This document shows positions 1-8,222 of a stretch of 22,197 bases of DNA, piece after piece. Source of the DNA: CAYUNA01 sp047629355 (lineage in GTDB: Bacteria > Bacteroidota > Bacteroidia > Chitinophagales > Saprospiraceae). The position numbers were made by a program, and so were the translations under genes. Where the stretch lies: contig JBLHWU010000101.1 of the NCBI GenBank assembly GCA_047629355.1, positions 1-22,197 of the forward strand. The letters are read 5' to 3'. The notes under the pieces are model-generated. The model saw only the letters and a list, made by a program, of their open reading frames with translations. It made no database searches and was not told the origin of the DNA. How positions within the stretch are numbered: the stretch's first letter is position 1; the number at the start of each line of letters is the position of its first letter.

Positions 1-664
1 AGGGTGGTTAGCTATAGCGCAAAAATTAATTTGTGGTCAATCCAATACGCTACGTTTATCCCAGATTCCCTATCCCCGAGACAAGGGGACATGTCTGCCA
101 GTTTCATCACCTCACAGTGTTGTTAATTAAGAATGTTCGCACTCATCGTGTTTGCATTTTTAATTCTACGTTCTTAAATGTATTATAAAGTCTAGATTTT
201 CAAAATTTTAAGGAATCAACTGTATGATTTCTTTCTTTCGATAAGACAAAGGTATAGAGTTGTATGATTTAATACAAATATTTCAATGATTAATTTAAAT
301 TTATATGATATTCATAATTTATATTGAAATTGTTTGATGTTTCATTAAAAAAATAAGAATAGAAGGTTTTAATTAAGGATTTCTAAAATGCATTAAAATA
401 GAATGAAATATAGCTGCGATTTCCTATTTTTAAAGATTTAAAATTTGAGTTAAGACTTTTTTTGGGTTATTAAAGTTGTATTTTTTAATTATTTGAAATA
501 TTATTTTTAAAGAAAAATTATCAAAGAAATCTTAGCCTTAAAATTTCATACGTGATTAGGGTAACCCACTGATTTTAAAATGGCAATTTCGTAGAACCAC
601 ACGTCCAATTCAACTGTTTTTAAATAAAAAATCAGACTTCATTTTAAAAAATCAAATCAAGCTG
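1..664. other. AT-rich non-coding leader upstream of uvrC
   Basis: No gene is supported here. Positions 73-108, read on the minus strand, resemble the D-arm and anticodon-arm of a tRNA-Leu: a 5-bp stem with a 7-nt loop at 73-89, next to a D-arm-like segment at 90-108. No matching T-arm or acceptor stem is seen, so it is not called as a tRNA. Positions 127-136 and 168-177 form a 10-bp stem with one G-U pair. From about 180 to 660 the sequence is very AT-rich and I see only short, low-complexity runs. Confidence 0.5.
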
Positions 665-672
665 TACTTTCG
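665..672 (+). promoter_or_regulatory. Possible Bacteroidota -7 element just before uvrC
   Basis: TACTTTCG matches the Bacteroidota -7 consensus TAnnTTTG at all but one defined position. It ends only 8 nt before the uvrC start codon, so the transcript would have almost no leader. No clear TTG-type -33 element stands at the expected distance, which keeps confidence low. Confidence 0.35.
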
Positions 673-680
673 CACCTACG

Positions 681-2516
681 ATGACAACAGAAGATTACAA
701 AAAAATACAACATACGCTACCCAAAGACCCTGGGGTTTACCGCTTTTTAGATAAGGAAGGGGTGGCTTTATATGTGGGGAAGGCAAAGAATCTGAAAAAT
801 CGGCTGGCTTCGTACTTTGGTTCTACAAAACACCAAGCTGCGAAGACAAAGACGATGGTCAAGAATGCCCATGAATTTATTTATACGATTGTCGAAACGG
901 AGACGGACGCGTTGTTGCTGGAAAGTACCTTAATTAAAAAATTTCAGCCGCGTTACAACGTGATGCTGAAAGATGGTAAGACCTATAATTATATTTGTAT
1001 CAAAAACGAGCGATTTCCGCGTGTAATGGTTACACGATATGTGAATCGGCGGGATGGGGCGACTTATTTTGGGCCTTATACGTCGAAGGTGCGGGTGAAG
1101 ATAATTTTGGATTTGATAAAGTCGTTGTTTCCATTGCGGACTTGCACGTACAATTTATCGGAAGATAATATTAACAAAGGGAAGTTTAAAGTTTGCTTGG
1201 AATATCACATCAAAAACTGTTTGGCACCTTGTGTGAAATATGAGCAAGAGGAAGAGTACAATGAAAAAATTAGCCAGATTAAGAATATCCTTCGTGGAAG
1301 TTTTGGTTCGGTCAAGCGGCATTTTCAAGAAAAGATGCAGTGGCATGCCGAGAATTTAGAATTTGAGAAAGCAGGACAGATTAAGGAGAAACTCTCTGCG
1401 TTTGAAGATTACCAAGGCAAATCAACGGTGGTCAGTACGACGATTCGGGATGTGGATGTATTTACGATTGCGTCGGATGATAAGAATGCGTATGTCAATT
1501 ATTTGAAGGTGGTCAATGGAGCGATTATGAATACGTATACGCAGGAGATGGTGAAAAATTTGGATGAAGATGAGAAGGATTTGCTCGCGTTTACCATACC
1601 GACTTTGCGGAAAAAATTTCAAAGTCTCGCACCCGAAATTTTAGTACCTTTTGAAATTGAAGTGCCAGAGGAAGAGGCGGCGATTGTTATTCCAAAAATT
1701 GGCGATAAGAAAAAGCTGGTAGATTTATCGGCAAAAAACGTACAATATTTTCTCCTGCAAAAACGGCGACAAGAAATTAACAACATCAAAAAGCAAACTT
1801 CTGCTGAGCGAATTTTGCGCACAATGCAAGAGGATTTGCAAATGGATGATTTGCCAATGCACATCGAGTGTTTTGATAATTCGAACATTCAAGGAACGCA
1901 TCCCGTTGCATCCTGTGTTGTTTTTAAAAATGCCAAACCTTCGAAAAAAGATTATCGACACTACAATATAAAGACCGTGATTGGCCCGGATGATTTTGCG
2001 TCGATGGAAGAAGTTGTTGGTCGGCGGTATAGTCGGTTGGTACGGGAAAAGCAGCCTTTGCCCAATTTGATAATTATTGATGGTGGAAAAGGACAGTTGA
2101 GTTCGGCGGTGAGAATTTTAACGGAATTGGGTATTCTTAACCAAATTACGGTCATTGGTATCGCCAAACGATTAGAGGAAATTTTCTTCGCCAACGATTC
2201 GATACCTTTATATATCAATAAAAAATCGGAGACACTGAAAGTCATTCAACATGCTCGGAATGAAGCGCACCGCTTCGCGATTACTTTTCATAGAAATAAA
2301 CGGTCGCAGTTCTTTACAACTTCAGAGTTGTTGGATATTCCAGGTATTGGTGAAAAAACGGCGGATAAATTATTGACGCATTTTGCATCAGTGAAGAAGG
2401 TACGGGAGGCGACAGTGACAGAAGTTGCGGAAATCATTGGATTGGGAAATGCGAAGAAGGTGCAGAATTATTTTTTGGCGAAATTAGATAAGCAGAGCGG
2501 GGAAGAGGAGGAGTAA
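681..2516 (+). CDS. uvrC: UvrABC excinuclease subunit C
   Basis: This is UvrC, the dual-incision nuclease of nucleotide excision repair, which cuts on both sides of a lesion marked by UvrA/UvrB. An N-terminal GIY-YIG nuclease domain covers about residues 13-95, with Y20, the YVGK stretch at 31-34, R41 and E81. Four cysteines at 155, 172, 180 and 184 have the spacing expected for the iron-sulfur cluster of this family. A UVR motif (UvrB contact) lies near 211-246. The RNase H-like nuclease core shows D399 (ECFDNSN), D467 (IIIDGGKGQ) and H530. Two helix-hairpin-helix motifs, including IPGIGEKTA, lie at about 550-600. The 611-residue length is normal and all catalytic residues are present. It starts at an ATG preceded by a promoter-like element and appears to be a single-gene unit. 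It converges on the protease gene that follows. No other identity is plausible. Confidence 0.97.
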   Translation: MTTEDYKKIQHTLPKDPGVYRFLDKEGVALYVGKAKNLKNRLASYFGSTKHQAAKTKTMVKNAHEFIYTIVETETDALLLESTLIKKFQPRYNVMLKDGKTYNYICIKNERFPRVMVTRYVNRRDGATYFGPYTSKVRVKIILDLIKSLFPLRTCTYNLSEDNINKGKFKVCLEYHIKNCLAPCVKYEQEEEYNEKISQIKNILRGSFGSVKRHFQEKMQWHAENLEFEKAGQIKEKLSAFEDYQGKSTVVSTTIRDVDVFTIASDDKNAYVNYLKVVNGAIMNTYTQEMVKNLDEDEKDLLAFTIPTLRKKFQSLAPEILVPFEIEVPEEEAAIVIPKIGDKKKLVDLSAKNVQYFLLQKRRQEINNIKKQTSAERILRTMQEDLQMDDLPMHIECFDNSNIQGTHPVASCVVFKNAKPSKKDYRHYNIKTVIGPDDFASMEEVVGRRYSRLVREKQPLPNLIIIDGGKGQLSSAVRILTELGILNQITVIGIAKRLEEIFFANDSIPLYINKKSETLKVIQHARNEAHRFAITFHRNKRSQFFTTSELLDIPGIGEKTADKLLTHFASVKKVREATVTEVAEIIGLGNAKKVQNYFLAKLDKQSGEEEE

Positions 2517-2568
2517 GTCCTAAATTTTCTCTAGTGAATGGATGAATTTAGTGGAGGTGTTTTGACAA

Positions 2569-2625
2569 AGGGAATTTGAGGGGTAAAAAAGGTTTATAAA
2601 ACCTTTTTTACCCCTCAAATTCCCT
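2569..2625. terminator. Perfect 27-bp hairpin, bidirectional terminator
   Basis: Arms 2569-2595 and 2599-2625 are perfectly complementary around a 3-nt loop. The arms contain an A6/T6 run and a G4/C4 block. It sits between the 3' ends of two convergent genes, 52 nt after the uvrC stop and 4 nt from the protease stop. That placement suits a shared intrinsic terminator, although there is no long T-run outside the stem; the T6 lies inside it. Confidence 0.75.
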
Positions 2626-2628
2626 ACT

Positions 2629-4194
2629 TTAAAATCCATTTGGTTCATCATTATACAAAATTCCAACCTTCACAGCAGCTTCTGCATCAATAATTCCCCA
2701 ACCTAAGTTATTATCTCGATTTGGAAAATTAGACGAGTTTTCATACATCAATTTATAAATATTCGCTCGACTTAATCGTGGATGCGCTGCCCAAACCAAA
2801 GCGGCAATTCCTGCTACACTTGACACCGATGGCGAGGAACCACCCGAATAATTAGGAATATCTGAATAACTTGATAAGGTAATTGGGCCATTATCGCTAT
2901 CACCCACTTTTTCTGTTGGTATCACAAAATCCACCTGGCTACCATCGTGGCAAGTACTGCAACGTTCCAAAGGAAATTTATCTTTAACGCCAGTCACCGC
3001 AACGGTTTGCGACATATTAGCGGGGAAAATCACATTGACTAGATTGGTTGTGATGTTCAAAGAAGTACCTGCTGCGGCACAAATCATTTTGTCTTTATTA
3101 TAGGCGTAATAAATGCCATCTTCTACCGTTCCGCTCGACAAAGGGCTACCGACAGACATGCTAATTACTTTTACATCATCTCGGTCGCCTGCATAAACCA
3201 AGGCGTCTTTCACACCATCTTTATCATTTGATCCATCAATGACTACATCGTTGACTGCGCGAATGCCGATAAGATTGGCGTTGTAAGCGACACCGACCGA
3301 ATTGCCATCGTTGCCTCTCGGCGCTGCTGCGATACCTGACATTTCTGTGCCGTGTCCGCATTGGTCGTGAGGTGCATCCAGTTCTTTCCACCAAAGTATA
3401 CCTGTGTAGTGCGTACTCAATCGTTCAACGGTTCGGTTTTCGGATAGACCGCTGTTGAAGCTGTCGCCAAGGTTTTCTTGATCATCAGAAAGTCCTGTAT
3501 CTAACACAACAATCGTAATGCCTTCACCTGTGCTGTGTTCCCAAGCTTGGGTGATTTTAGAAGCTTCGTGGTGCCAAGATTGTTTGACATCTGGAGCAAT
3601 TGTAGTATAATCATTTTCATCAATGTCAAAATTTGGACCTGCGCCGTTGCAGCCAAAAATATTGCGAGATTCGACATTTCGCGAAGGAAGAGCATAGCCC
3701 ATTGCTTCTAAAAAGCGGACTTCTGGCAGATTCCGCAATTTCGTAATTGTTTTTTCATTAGAAATTAGGACAGCCATATTCGGCAATACTTTTGGGTAAC
3801 CAAAGGCGAGTAAATCATCCAATTTAACTTTAGGGTTGAGTGTCTTTTCGCCATCTAAAATAAGGGTCAAAATTTGATATTGAATAGCTTTCCACTCCTT
3901 AGAATGAATGTCGATTTCGTGGATTCTTTCTGATAAATTTTGAAAACCAGCGGGCTGATAACCAATTTCAAAAACGCCATCACTTTGCATCGCTGCACTG
4001 TATAGAGTATGGTCGTCTACCATTTTCCAATCAAAAACGGCGGTTGTTTCCAAAATGTCATAAATCGTTTGATTGATTGTGGAAGTACTGACAAGATTGG
4101 ATTTTTCTGCACTATTTTCTACGGAAGTTACTTCATTCTTTTGACAACTTGCTACCGTAAATAGCATTATTACAAAGCCTAATACTCTTTTCAT
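2629..4194 (-). CDS. Subtilisin-like (S8) serine protease, predicted lipoprotein
   Basis: This is an S8-family peptidase-like protein of 521 residues. The first 17 residues form a lipoprotein signal ending in a TVASC lipobox with Cys17, so membrane anchoring is expected. Residues about 40-170 are an uncharacterised N-terminal region, possibly a propeptide. The S8 fold follows, with the triad visible as Asp232 (VVLDTG), His281 (GHGTEMSG) and Ser454 (GSSPSVSSVAG in place of the usual GTSMASPHVAG). The usual oxyanion-hole Asn after AAAG appears to be Thr377 (AAAGTSLN), so activity may be altered or lost. The protein ends shortly after the S8 domain with no T9SS sorting domain. Its 3' end meets uvrC tail to tail. 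I saw no clear promoter in the spacer upstream. The S8 call is strong, the substrate is unknown, and whether the enzyme is active is open. Confidence 0.88.
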   Translation of the reverse strand: MKRVLGFVIMLFTVASCQKNEVTSVENSAEKSNLVSTSTINQTIYDILETTAVFDWKMVDDHTLYSAAMQSDGVFEIGYQPAGFQNLSERIHEIDIHSKEWKAIQYQILTLILDGEKTLNPKVKLDDLLAFGYPKVLPNMAVLISNEKTITKLRNLPEVRFLEAMGYALPSRNVESRNIFGCNGAGPNFDIDENDYTTIAPDVKQSWHHEASKITQAWEHSTGEGITIVVLDTGLSDDQENLGDSFNSGLSENRTVERLSTHYTGILWWKELDAPHDQCGHGTEMSGIAAAPRGNDGNSVGVAYNANLIGIRAVNDVVIDGSNDKDGVKDALVYAGDRDDVKVISMSVGSPLSSGTVEDGIYYAYNKDKMICAAAGTSLNITTNLVNVIFPANMSQTVAVTGVKDKFPLERCSTCHDGSQVDFVIPTEKVGDSDNGPITLSSYSDIPNYSGGSSPSVSSVAGIAALVWAAHPRLSRANIYKLMYENSSNFPNRDNNLGWGIIDAEAAVKVGILYNDEPNGF

Positions 4195-4411
4195 AGTTGA
4201 AAATTAATTTTTCTCAAAAGGATTCCTTTGAGCAATGAAAAATATAGTAGTGGTGGGAAAACAACCTGTTGAAATAGAAAACAGGTTAAGTTGCTTTTTG
4301 AATATTGGATAATCTCGAATGCGAAGATACGGGGAAACTGCCGTAAACACAACGTTTGTTAATGTAAAAATTGCGTTAAGATTTTTTCAAAAAAATAAAA
4401 TAACGGTCAAA

Positions 4412-4557
4412 AAATAAGTCCGCCATCTATCAAGTATTTCTTTTGTCCTTAGCCAACCCATCCGCAAGCGGTTCTCTACGTTGAAAAGATTTTATGAATC
4501 TTTTCTGCTACGTAAGTAGCTGGACACAATTAATGTTGCTAGATGGCGGACTTATTT
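4412..4557. repeat. MITE-like element with 18-bp terminal inverted repeats
   Basis: The ends at 4412-4429 and 4540-4557 are perfect 18-bp inverted copies. The interior has nested complementarity: 9-bp arms (GAAAAGATT and its complement) around ATG-containing loop bases near 4486-4508, flanked by TACGT/ACGTA, plus a CCGC/GCGG mini-hairpin near 4461. The whole could fold into one long branched stem. It encodes no protein. It could be a non-autonomous transposable element, a REP-like repeat or a structured RNA; I see no convincing target-site duplication. Confidence 0.6.
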
Positions 4558-4970
4558 CTTTCACTGTTACGTAATTTCAAAAAGCACATTTTACAAAGAC
4601 TCCACCAAACGTCTTAGAAAATTTTCTAACAATATTACCGTAAAATATTACTTAGCCCCCAATCGCTACCGGTTAAAATAACCAGATAGGCTTATTTGAA
4701 TATTTATTTTACCTATACGGACTAATTTAATTTTGGCTTTATTTTTGATTTAGAACCGATATTCTTTTAGACTCCCCCTTTCGCAACAGCCGAGCTACTT
4801 ATCCTTATACTAACTTACTGAATTAGACAACAGATTGCTATAAATTGGATATTCCTTTTTATAGTAAAATAAATATGATATTTCAAAATGAGTTTGAAGA
4901 TTTGTTTCTTGATTAAAACTACACAAAGTCTCAAGAATCAATTCAGACTCATTGTTAAGGAACACGTAGT

Positions 4971-5107
4971 AATTAATTGGGTAAAATTTTTAGACAAGAT
5001 TTTTTTGCTAGTTTTTCTTTTAAAATTCTTGAATAGTCAGTGTTATTGAAGAAATTTTTAAGGGAAAAATAGCGGAAAAAGATGTTTGTAAAATTACCTG
5101 ATTAATT
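4971..5107. repeat. AT-rich inverted-repeat element, copy A
   Basis: Imperfect inverted ends (AATTAATTGGGTAAAA at the left, matching TTACCTGATTAATT at the right) enclose a core at about 4998-5087. The core is a direct repeat of the core of copy B. The two cores share blocks such as TTTTTTTGCTAGTTTT, TTGAATAGTC and GGAAAAAGAT in the same order. No coding potential is seen. Confidence 0.55.
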
Positions 5108-5123
5108 ATTACGCATTACTTAA

Positions 5124-5284
5124 TAGACTGGTTACCCTTTAAAAATGCTTGTATGAAATTTAGATTTTTTTGCTAGTTTTCTTTAAAAAATCATTGAATA
5201 GTCCTTCTGTTGAATTATTTTTTAGAGGAAAATAGTGGAAAAAGATATTTTCAGACAAGTATTTATTAAAGGGTAACCAGTCTA
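5124..5284. repeat. AT-rich inverted-repeat element, copy B
   Basis: Perfect 18-bp arms at 5124-5141 and 5267-5284 extend inward to about 30 bp with one gap and one G-U pair. The core at about 5163-5250 repeats that of copy A, about 165 bp away. The right arm ends 39 nt before the start of the next gene, so this element may carry or disturb that gene's promoter. Confidence 0.6.
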
Positions 5285-5323
5285 ATATGCTTTACAAATT
5301 ACATATTCCAAAAAGAACGTATT

Positions 5324-6772
5324 ATGAAAAATTTATTACTACTCGCTCTATTTATTGGAGTTTTTTCTTCTAATCTTTGGGCACAAGCACCACAAGCAGT
5401 CTGCTATCAAGCACTGGCTAAAGACAATCAAAATAACAATATTCTGGAATCCACTATCGGTGTCCGTGCGACCATCGTGAGCGGTGGTGCTAACGGTGTC
5501 AGCGAATGGATTGAAGTTCATACACCACAAACCGACCAGTTTGGATTGTTTACCATTGAAATAGGGCAAGGCAATGCCGTGCTAGGTGGAGTACAATCTA
5601 GCTTCGGGGACATCGAGTGGGGAAATGGCGAATATTGGTTGCGTATCGAATTTGACCCATTTAATGCAGGAAATTATCAATTGATGGGGGCTACCAAAAT
5701 CATCTCCGTTCCTTACGCACTTTATGCCGAAGGAGCTAATACCGCAAACACAGCTATCTATGCGAATTCTGCTCAAACTTCAGATACTGCTTTGGTTGCT
5801 TTGACGACACTTGGTGACGATGATAGTGACCCACTTAATGAGCTACAAACATTGAGTTTCCAAAATGGGGAGTTGTCTATCTTGGCACCAGATGGTTCTT
5901 TGGTAGGAGCACCAGTTCCTTTGGGCGTTTCTACAGGTGGTAGCTTAGATGACTCTAACACGAATGAATTGCAAAATTTGGTTAGTCAAAATGGTCAACT
6001 GTTCTTAGAGGATGAAAATAGTAATACCACTGGTTCTGGCGTCGCTTTTGATGAGAGTAATACGAATGAGATTCAAACTTTAGCTGCTCAAAATGGCGAA
6101 TTAGTTTTACAAAATGAAGATGGTACAACAAGTGGTACAGGAGTGGCATTTGACAATAGCGATACCAATGAACTGCAGACTTTAAGCATTGATGGGAATA
6201 TAATTTCTCTTTCTGGTGGAAACAGCATTGAATTGAATTCAACAGATATTCCTTTTACTGCACCAGGTTCCTCTTTTGATTTACCACAAGGAATCTATGG
6301 TCAGTATGTTGTGAAAGGATCAGGTAGTTTTACTGTGCCAGCTGATAAAACCTTCTGGATTACTGCTGGTGGTCCTGTTGTTAAGTTGAAAGGATTGGGC
6401 GTTGTGCCTTTTGTAATTCATTCAACAACACCAAATATGCCAGTTTTGCCTTCTGGTCAGATTGTTCAAGATTGCATGTGTACAGGAGTTTTAGTGGACA
6501 ATTCTACCATGTTGGAGCCTTTGGTAATTAATTTTATTCAGGATGAATTTTATACCGTTCCAGAGGGAAAAGTATTATTTGTGAAAAGTGGTTTAGCAAA
6601 TGATGAAATTGGTTATTTGAAAGTGAATAATGAACCAATGGAATTTTTGCGGTCTAACTTTACGCGTAGTACTCAAATTATTGCATTTCCTGCGGGCACG
6701 TTGGTTGAACCTATCGCCAGTAATGTAGGTGATTTAATTTTAACGGGGTTCTTGATTGATGAAGCATTTTAA
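5324..6772 (+). CDS. Secreted tail-fibre-like protein with NELQ repeats
   Basis: This 482-residue secreted protein has a signal peptide at about residues 1-20 (ending SNLWA). Residues 22-136 match a domain often seen at the start of Bacteroidota surface proteins: an opening YQA block, then DQFGLFTIEIGQG, then IISVPYALYAE. Residues 165-305 contain four repeats built on NELQ-L (at 172, 214, 248 and 282), each followed by a short NGxLxL beta segment, like phage tail-fibre or collagen-like proteins of this phylum. Residues about 310-482 have no family I recognise. There is no T9SS sorting domain, so the export route beyond the inner membrane is unclear. The next gene starts 61 bp downstream on the same strand, so the two are probably co-transcribed. 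The role is likely adhesive or structural, which is inference. Confidence 0.8.
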   Translation: MKNLLLLALFIGVFSSNLWAQAPQAVCYQALAKDNQNNNILESTIGVRATIVSGGANGVSEWIEVHTPQTDQFGLFTIEIGQGNAVLGGVQSSFGDIEWGNGEYWLRIEFDPFNAGNYQLMGATKIISVPYALYAEGANTANTAIYANSAQTSDTALVALTTLGDDDSDPLNELQTLSFQNGELSILAPDGSLVGAPVPLGVSTGGSLDDSNTNELQNLVSQNGQLFLEDENSNTTGSGVAFDESNTNEIQTLAAQNGELVLQNEDGTTSGTGVAFDNSDTNELQTLSIDGNIISLSGGNSIELNSTDIPFTAPGSSFDLPQGIYGQYVVKGSGSFTVPADKTFWITAGGPVVKLKGLGVVPFVIHSTTPNMPVLPSGQIVQDCMCTGVLVDNSTMLEPLVINFIQDEFYTVPEGKVLFVKSGLANDEIGYLKVNNEPMEFLRSNFTRSTQIIAFPAGTLVEPIASNVGDLILTGFLIDEAF

Positions 6773-6833
6773 TGACGACTATTTTAATACGGTTATTAAA
6801 TCTTTCAATTTTTGAAAAAAATAAATCAGAACC

Positions 6834-8036
6834 ATGAAAAAAATATATTTATTCATAACCGCATTCCTTCTGCTACATGCAGGATTGAATGCGCAAACTA
6901 TCCCTTGGGGTACGTTTGGTAGTTCAGCAGGAACGCAAAGCAATGCCACAGCGACAATCATCTATACGCTTGGCGGTTGCCCAAATTGTGGAACTGCGCA
7001 AGGCATTAATGGTGCTTTCGTATCTCCTGTAGTTGATGATACAAATCCAGATTGCTTCACTTCTGCTTTTGATTTTGATGGAGAAACTGGAAATTGCGGT
7101 ACCGTTTACAACTTTTTTTATACAGGAAACGCAGATGTAAATGCGGTTACTTTTGAATGGGATTTTGGAACAGGTGCTTTTCCACAAATGTCTAATTCAA
7201 TCAACCCAATCGGCGTAGCTTACGGCAGTATTGGTTCAAAACAAGTGACGCTTCGCGTGTTCACTGTGGATTGTGACGTGAGTGTATCGTCTATGTTTCA
7301 AGTCAGTATGATTGGCTTTGCGGCTAATCCTATCATTACTAATGTGGCTTGTAAAGGAGAAGCTAACGGTGTAATTGAACTCGAAATCAATGGCGGAACA
7401 GCACCGTTTTCCTACACTTGGTCAAACGGTGAAACGACAGCAACTTTAAATAATTTGGAAGCCGACGACTATGCTTACACCGTCACTGATGCGATGGGCT
7501 GTAATAGCATGAACGGCATTGCAGTCACTGAACCAAGCGATAGTTTAACAGTTGCTTTCGACAAAACGTCAGAAACCTGCACGGGTGATTTAGACGGCAC
7601 TTCAGTGGCAACCATCATGGGTGGAATAGCTCCTTACGATATTATGTGGTCAGATGGCTCGACAGCGATGTCTCGCATAGCGTTGGCAGGAGGTGCATAC
7701 ACTTTGAGCATTACTGATGCCAATGGTTGTCAGCTTGATGATACGGTCTTCATCAATCAAGCCTGTAATCCTCAAATTTACAATACCATTTCACCGAACG
7801 GTGATGGAGTGAACGATACTTGGAAAATCACGGATATTCTGGGTTATCCTGAGAATGATTTACAAATTTTCAATCGCTGGGGTGCAAAAGTATTCAATAT
7901 GACTGGATATATGAATACGTGGAATGGCGTCAATAATAACAAAGAACCGCTATCTGCTGGTGCTTACTATTACGTTATTCGCCTGAATGATGAGGGAAAT
8001 AATGTACTCACAGGGTCAATCACGATAGTGAGATGA
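6834..8036 (+). CDS. SprB-repeat surface protein with gliding-type C-terminal domain
   Basis: This is a predicted T9SS-exported surface protein of 400 residues. The signal peptide is about residues 1-20 (ending AGLNA). Residues 75-160 look like a PKD-type beta domain (FEWDFGTG). Two SprB repeats follow, at about 166-233 and 236-308, with the typical TWSNGETTATL and YTVTDAMGC signatures. Residues 314-400 are the gliding-motility-associated C-terminal domain, with ISPNGDGVNDTWKI, LQIFNRWGAKVF and a terminal TGSITIVR. This type B domain generally needs a PorP/SprF-like partner for secretion, and such a protein is the next gene. The short size and only two SprB repeats make it a small adhesin-like member. 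The start ATG directly precedes a clean signal peptide. Confidence 0.9.
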   Translation: MKKIYLFITAFLLLHAGLNAQTIPWGTFGSSAGTQSNATATIIYTLGGCPNCGTAQGINGAFVSPVVDDTNPDCFTSAFDFDGETGNCGTVYNFFYTGNADVNAVTFEWDFGTGAFPQMSNSINPIGVAYGSIGSKQVTLRVFTVDCDVSVSSMFQVSMIGFAANPIITNVACKGEANGVIELEINGGTAPFSYTWSNGETTATLNNLEADDYAYTVTDAMGCNSMNGIAVTEPSDSLTVAFDKTSETCTGDLDGTSVATIMGGIAPYDIMWSDGSTAMSRIALAGGAYTLSITDANGCQLDDTVFINQACNPQIYNTISPNGDGVNDTWKITDILGYPENDLQIFNRWGAKVFNMTGYMNTWNGVNNNKEPLSAGAYYYVIRLNDEGNNVLTGSITIVR

Positions 8037-8046
8037 AAATATATAG

Positions 8047-8112
8047 CTGTATGGCTACATTGCTCAATTGGTTCAATTAATAAGGAAAGAGTTTAGCAAT
8101 GTAGTTATACAG
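8047..8112. repeat. 18-bp hairpin after the gliding-type gene
   Basis: Arms 8047-8064 and 8095-8112 pair over 18 positions. The two mismatches (GG against AA) become G-U pairs in the + strand RNA. The loop is 30 nt. It lies just after the stop codon at 8036. There is no T-run, so it may be an RNA-stabilising or attenuating structure rather than a terminator. Confidence 0.5.
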
Positions 8113-8149
8113 TTTTGAAATCATAGGGCACATTTCATTTTTCTATCAG

Positions 8150-8186
8150 CAATTAAGTAGGTTACTTCAAGTAACCTCCTTAATTG
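8150..8186. repeat. Near-perfect palindrome upstream of the PorP-like gene
   Basis: The segment is AGGTTACTT, one base, then AAGTAACCT. One mismatch separates this from further 8-bp arms, CAATTAAG and CTTAATTG. The whole 37-bp palindrome ends 36 nt before the start of the PorP-OmpA gene. It could be an operator, an attenuator hairpin or a 3' end signal for the previous gene; no T-run follows. Confidence 0.5.
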
Positions 8187-8222
8187 GCGTGAAATTTTGG
8201 AGTGTACCCAAATTATACTACG

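Larger units (their letters stand above)
4195..5323. other. 1.1-kb gene-free spacer rich in inverted repeats
   Basis: No coding frame of useful length is seen. An 8-bp hairpin lies at 4263-4270 / 4280-4287. A 146-bp element with 18-bp inverted ends lies at 4412-4557, and two tandem AT-rich inverted-repeat elements lie at 4971-5107 and 5124-5284. The stretch 4558-4970 holds only a small 5-bp hairpin at 4671-4683. The spacer separates two divergently transcribed units, so it must contain promoters for both, but I could not place a clear TAnnTTTG element. Confidence 0.6.

Noticed and set aside
1..126. Open frame of 41 codons running in from the left edge to TAA (RVVSYSAKINLW...)
   Set aside because: Short, of no recognised family, and antisense to the tRNA-like fragment. 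It could be the tail of an upstream gene but cannot be supported from this window.
4412..4557. Integron attC site
   Set aside because: The ends lack the GTTRRRY/RYYYAAC core sites, and there are no gene cassettes or integrase nearby.
8202..8222. Seven-residue N-terminal extension (MYPNYTT) of the PorP-OmpA protein
   Set aside because: The next ATG at 8223 starts a standard Lys-Lys-hydrophobic signal peptide; the extension would place polar residues before it without reason.
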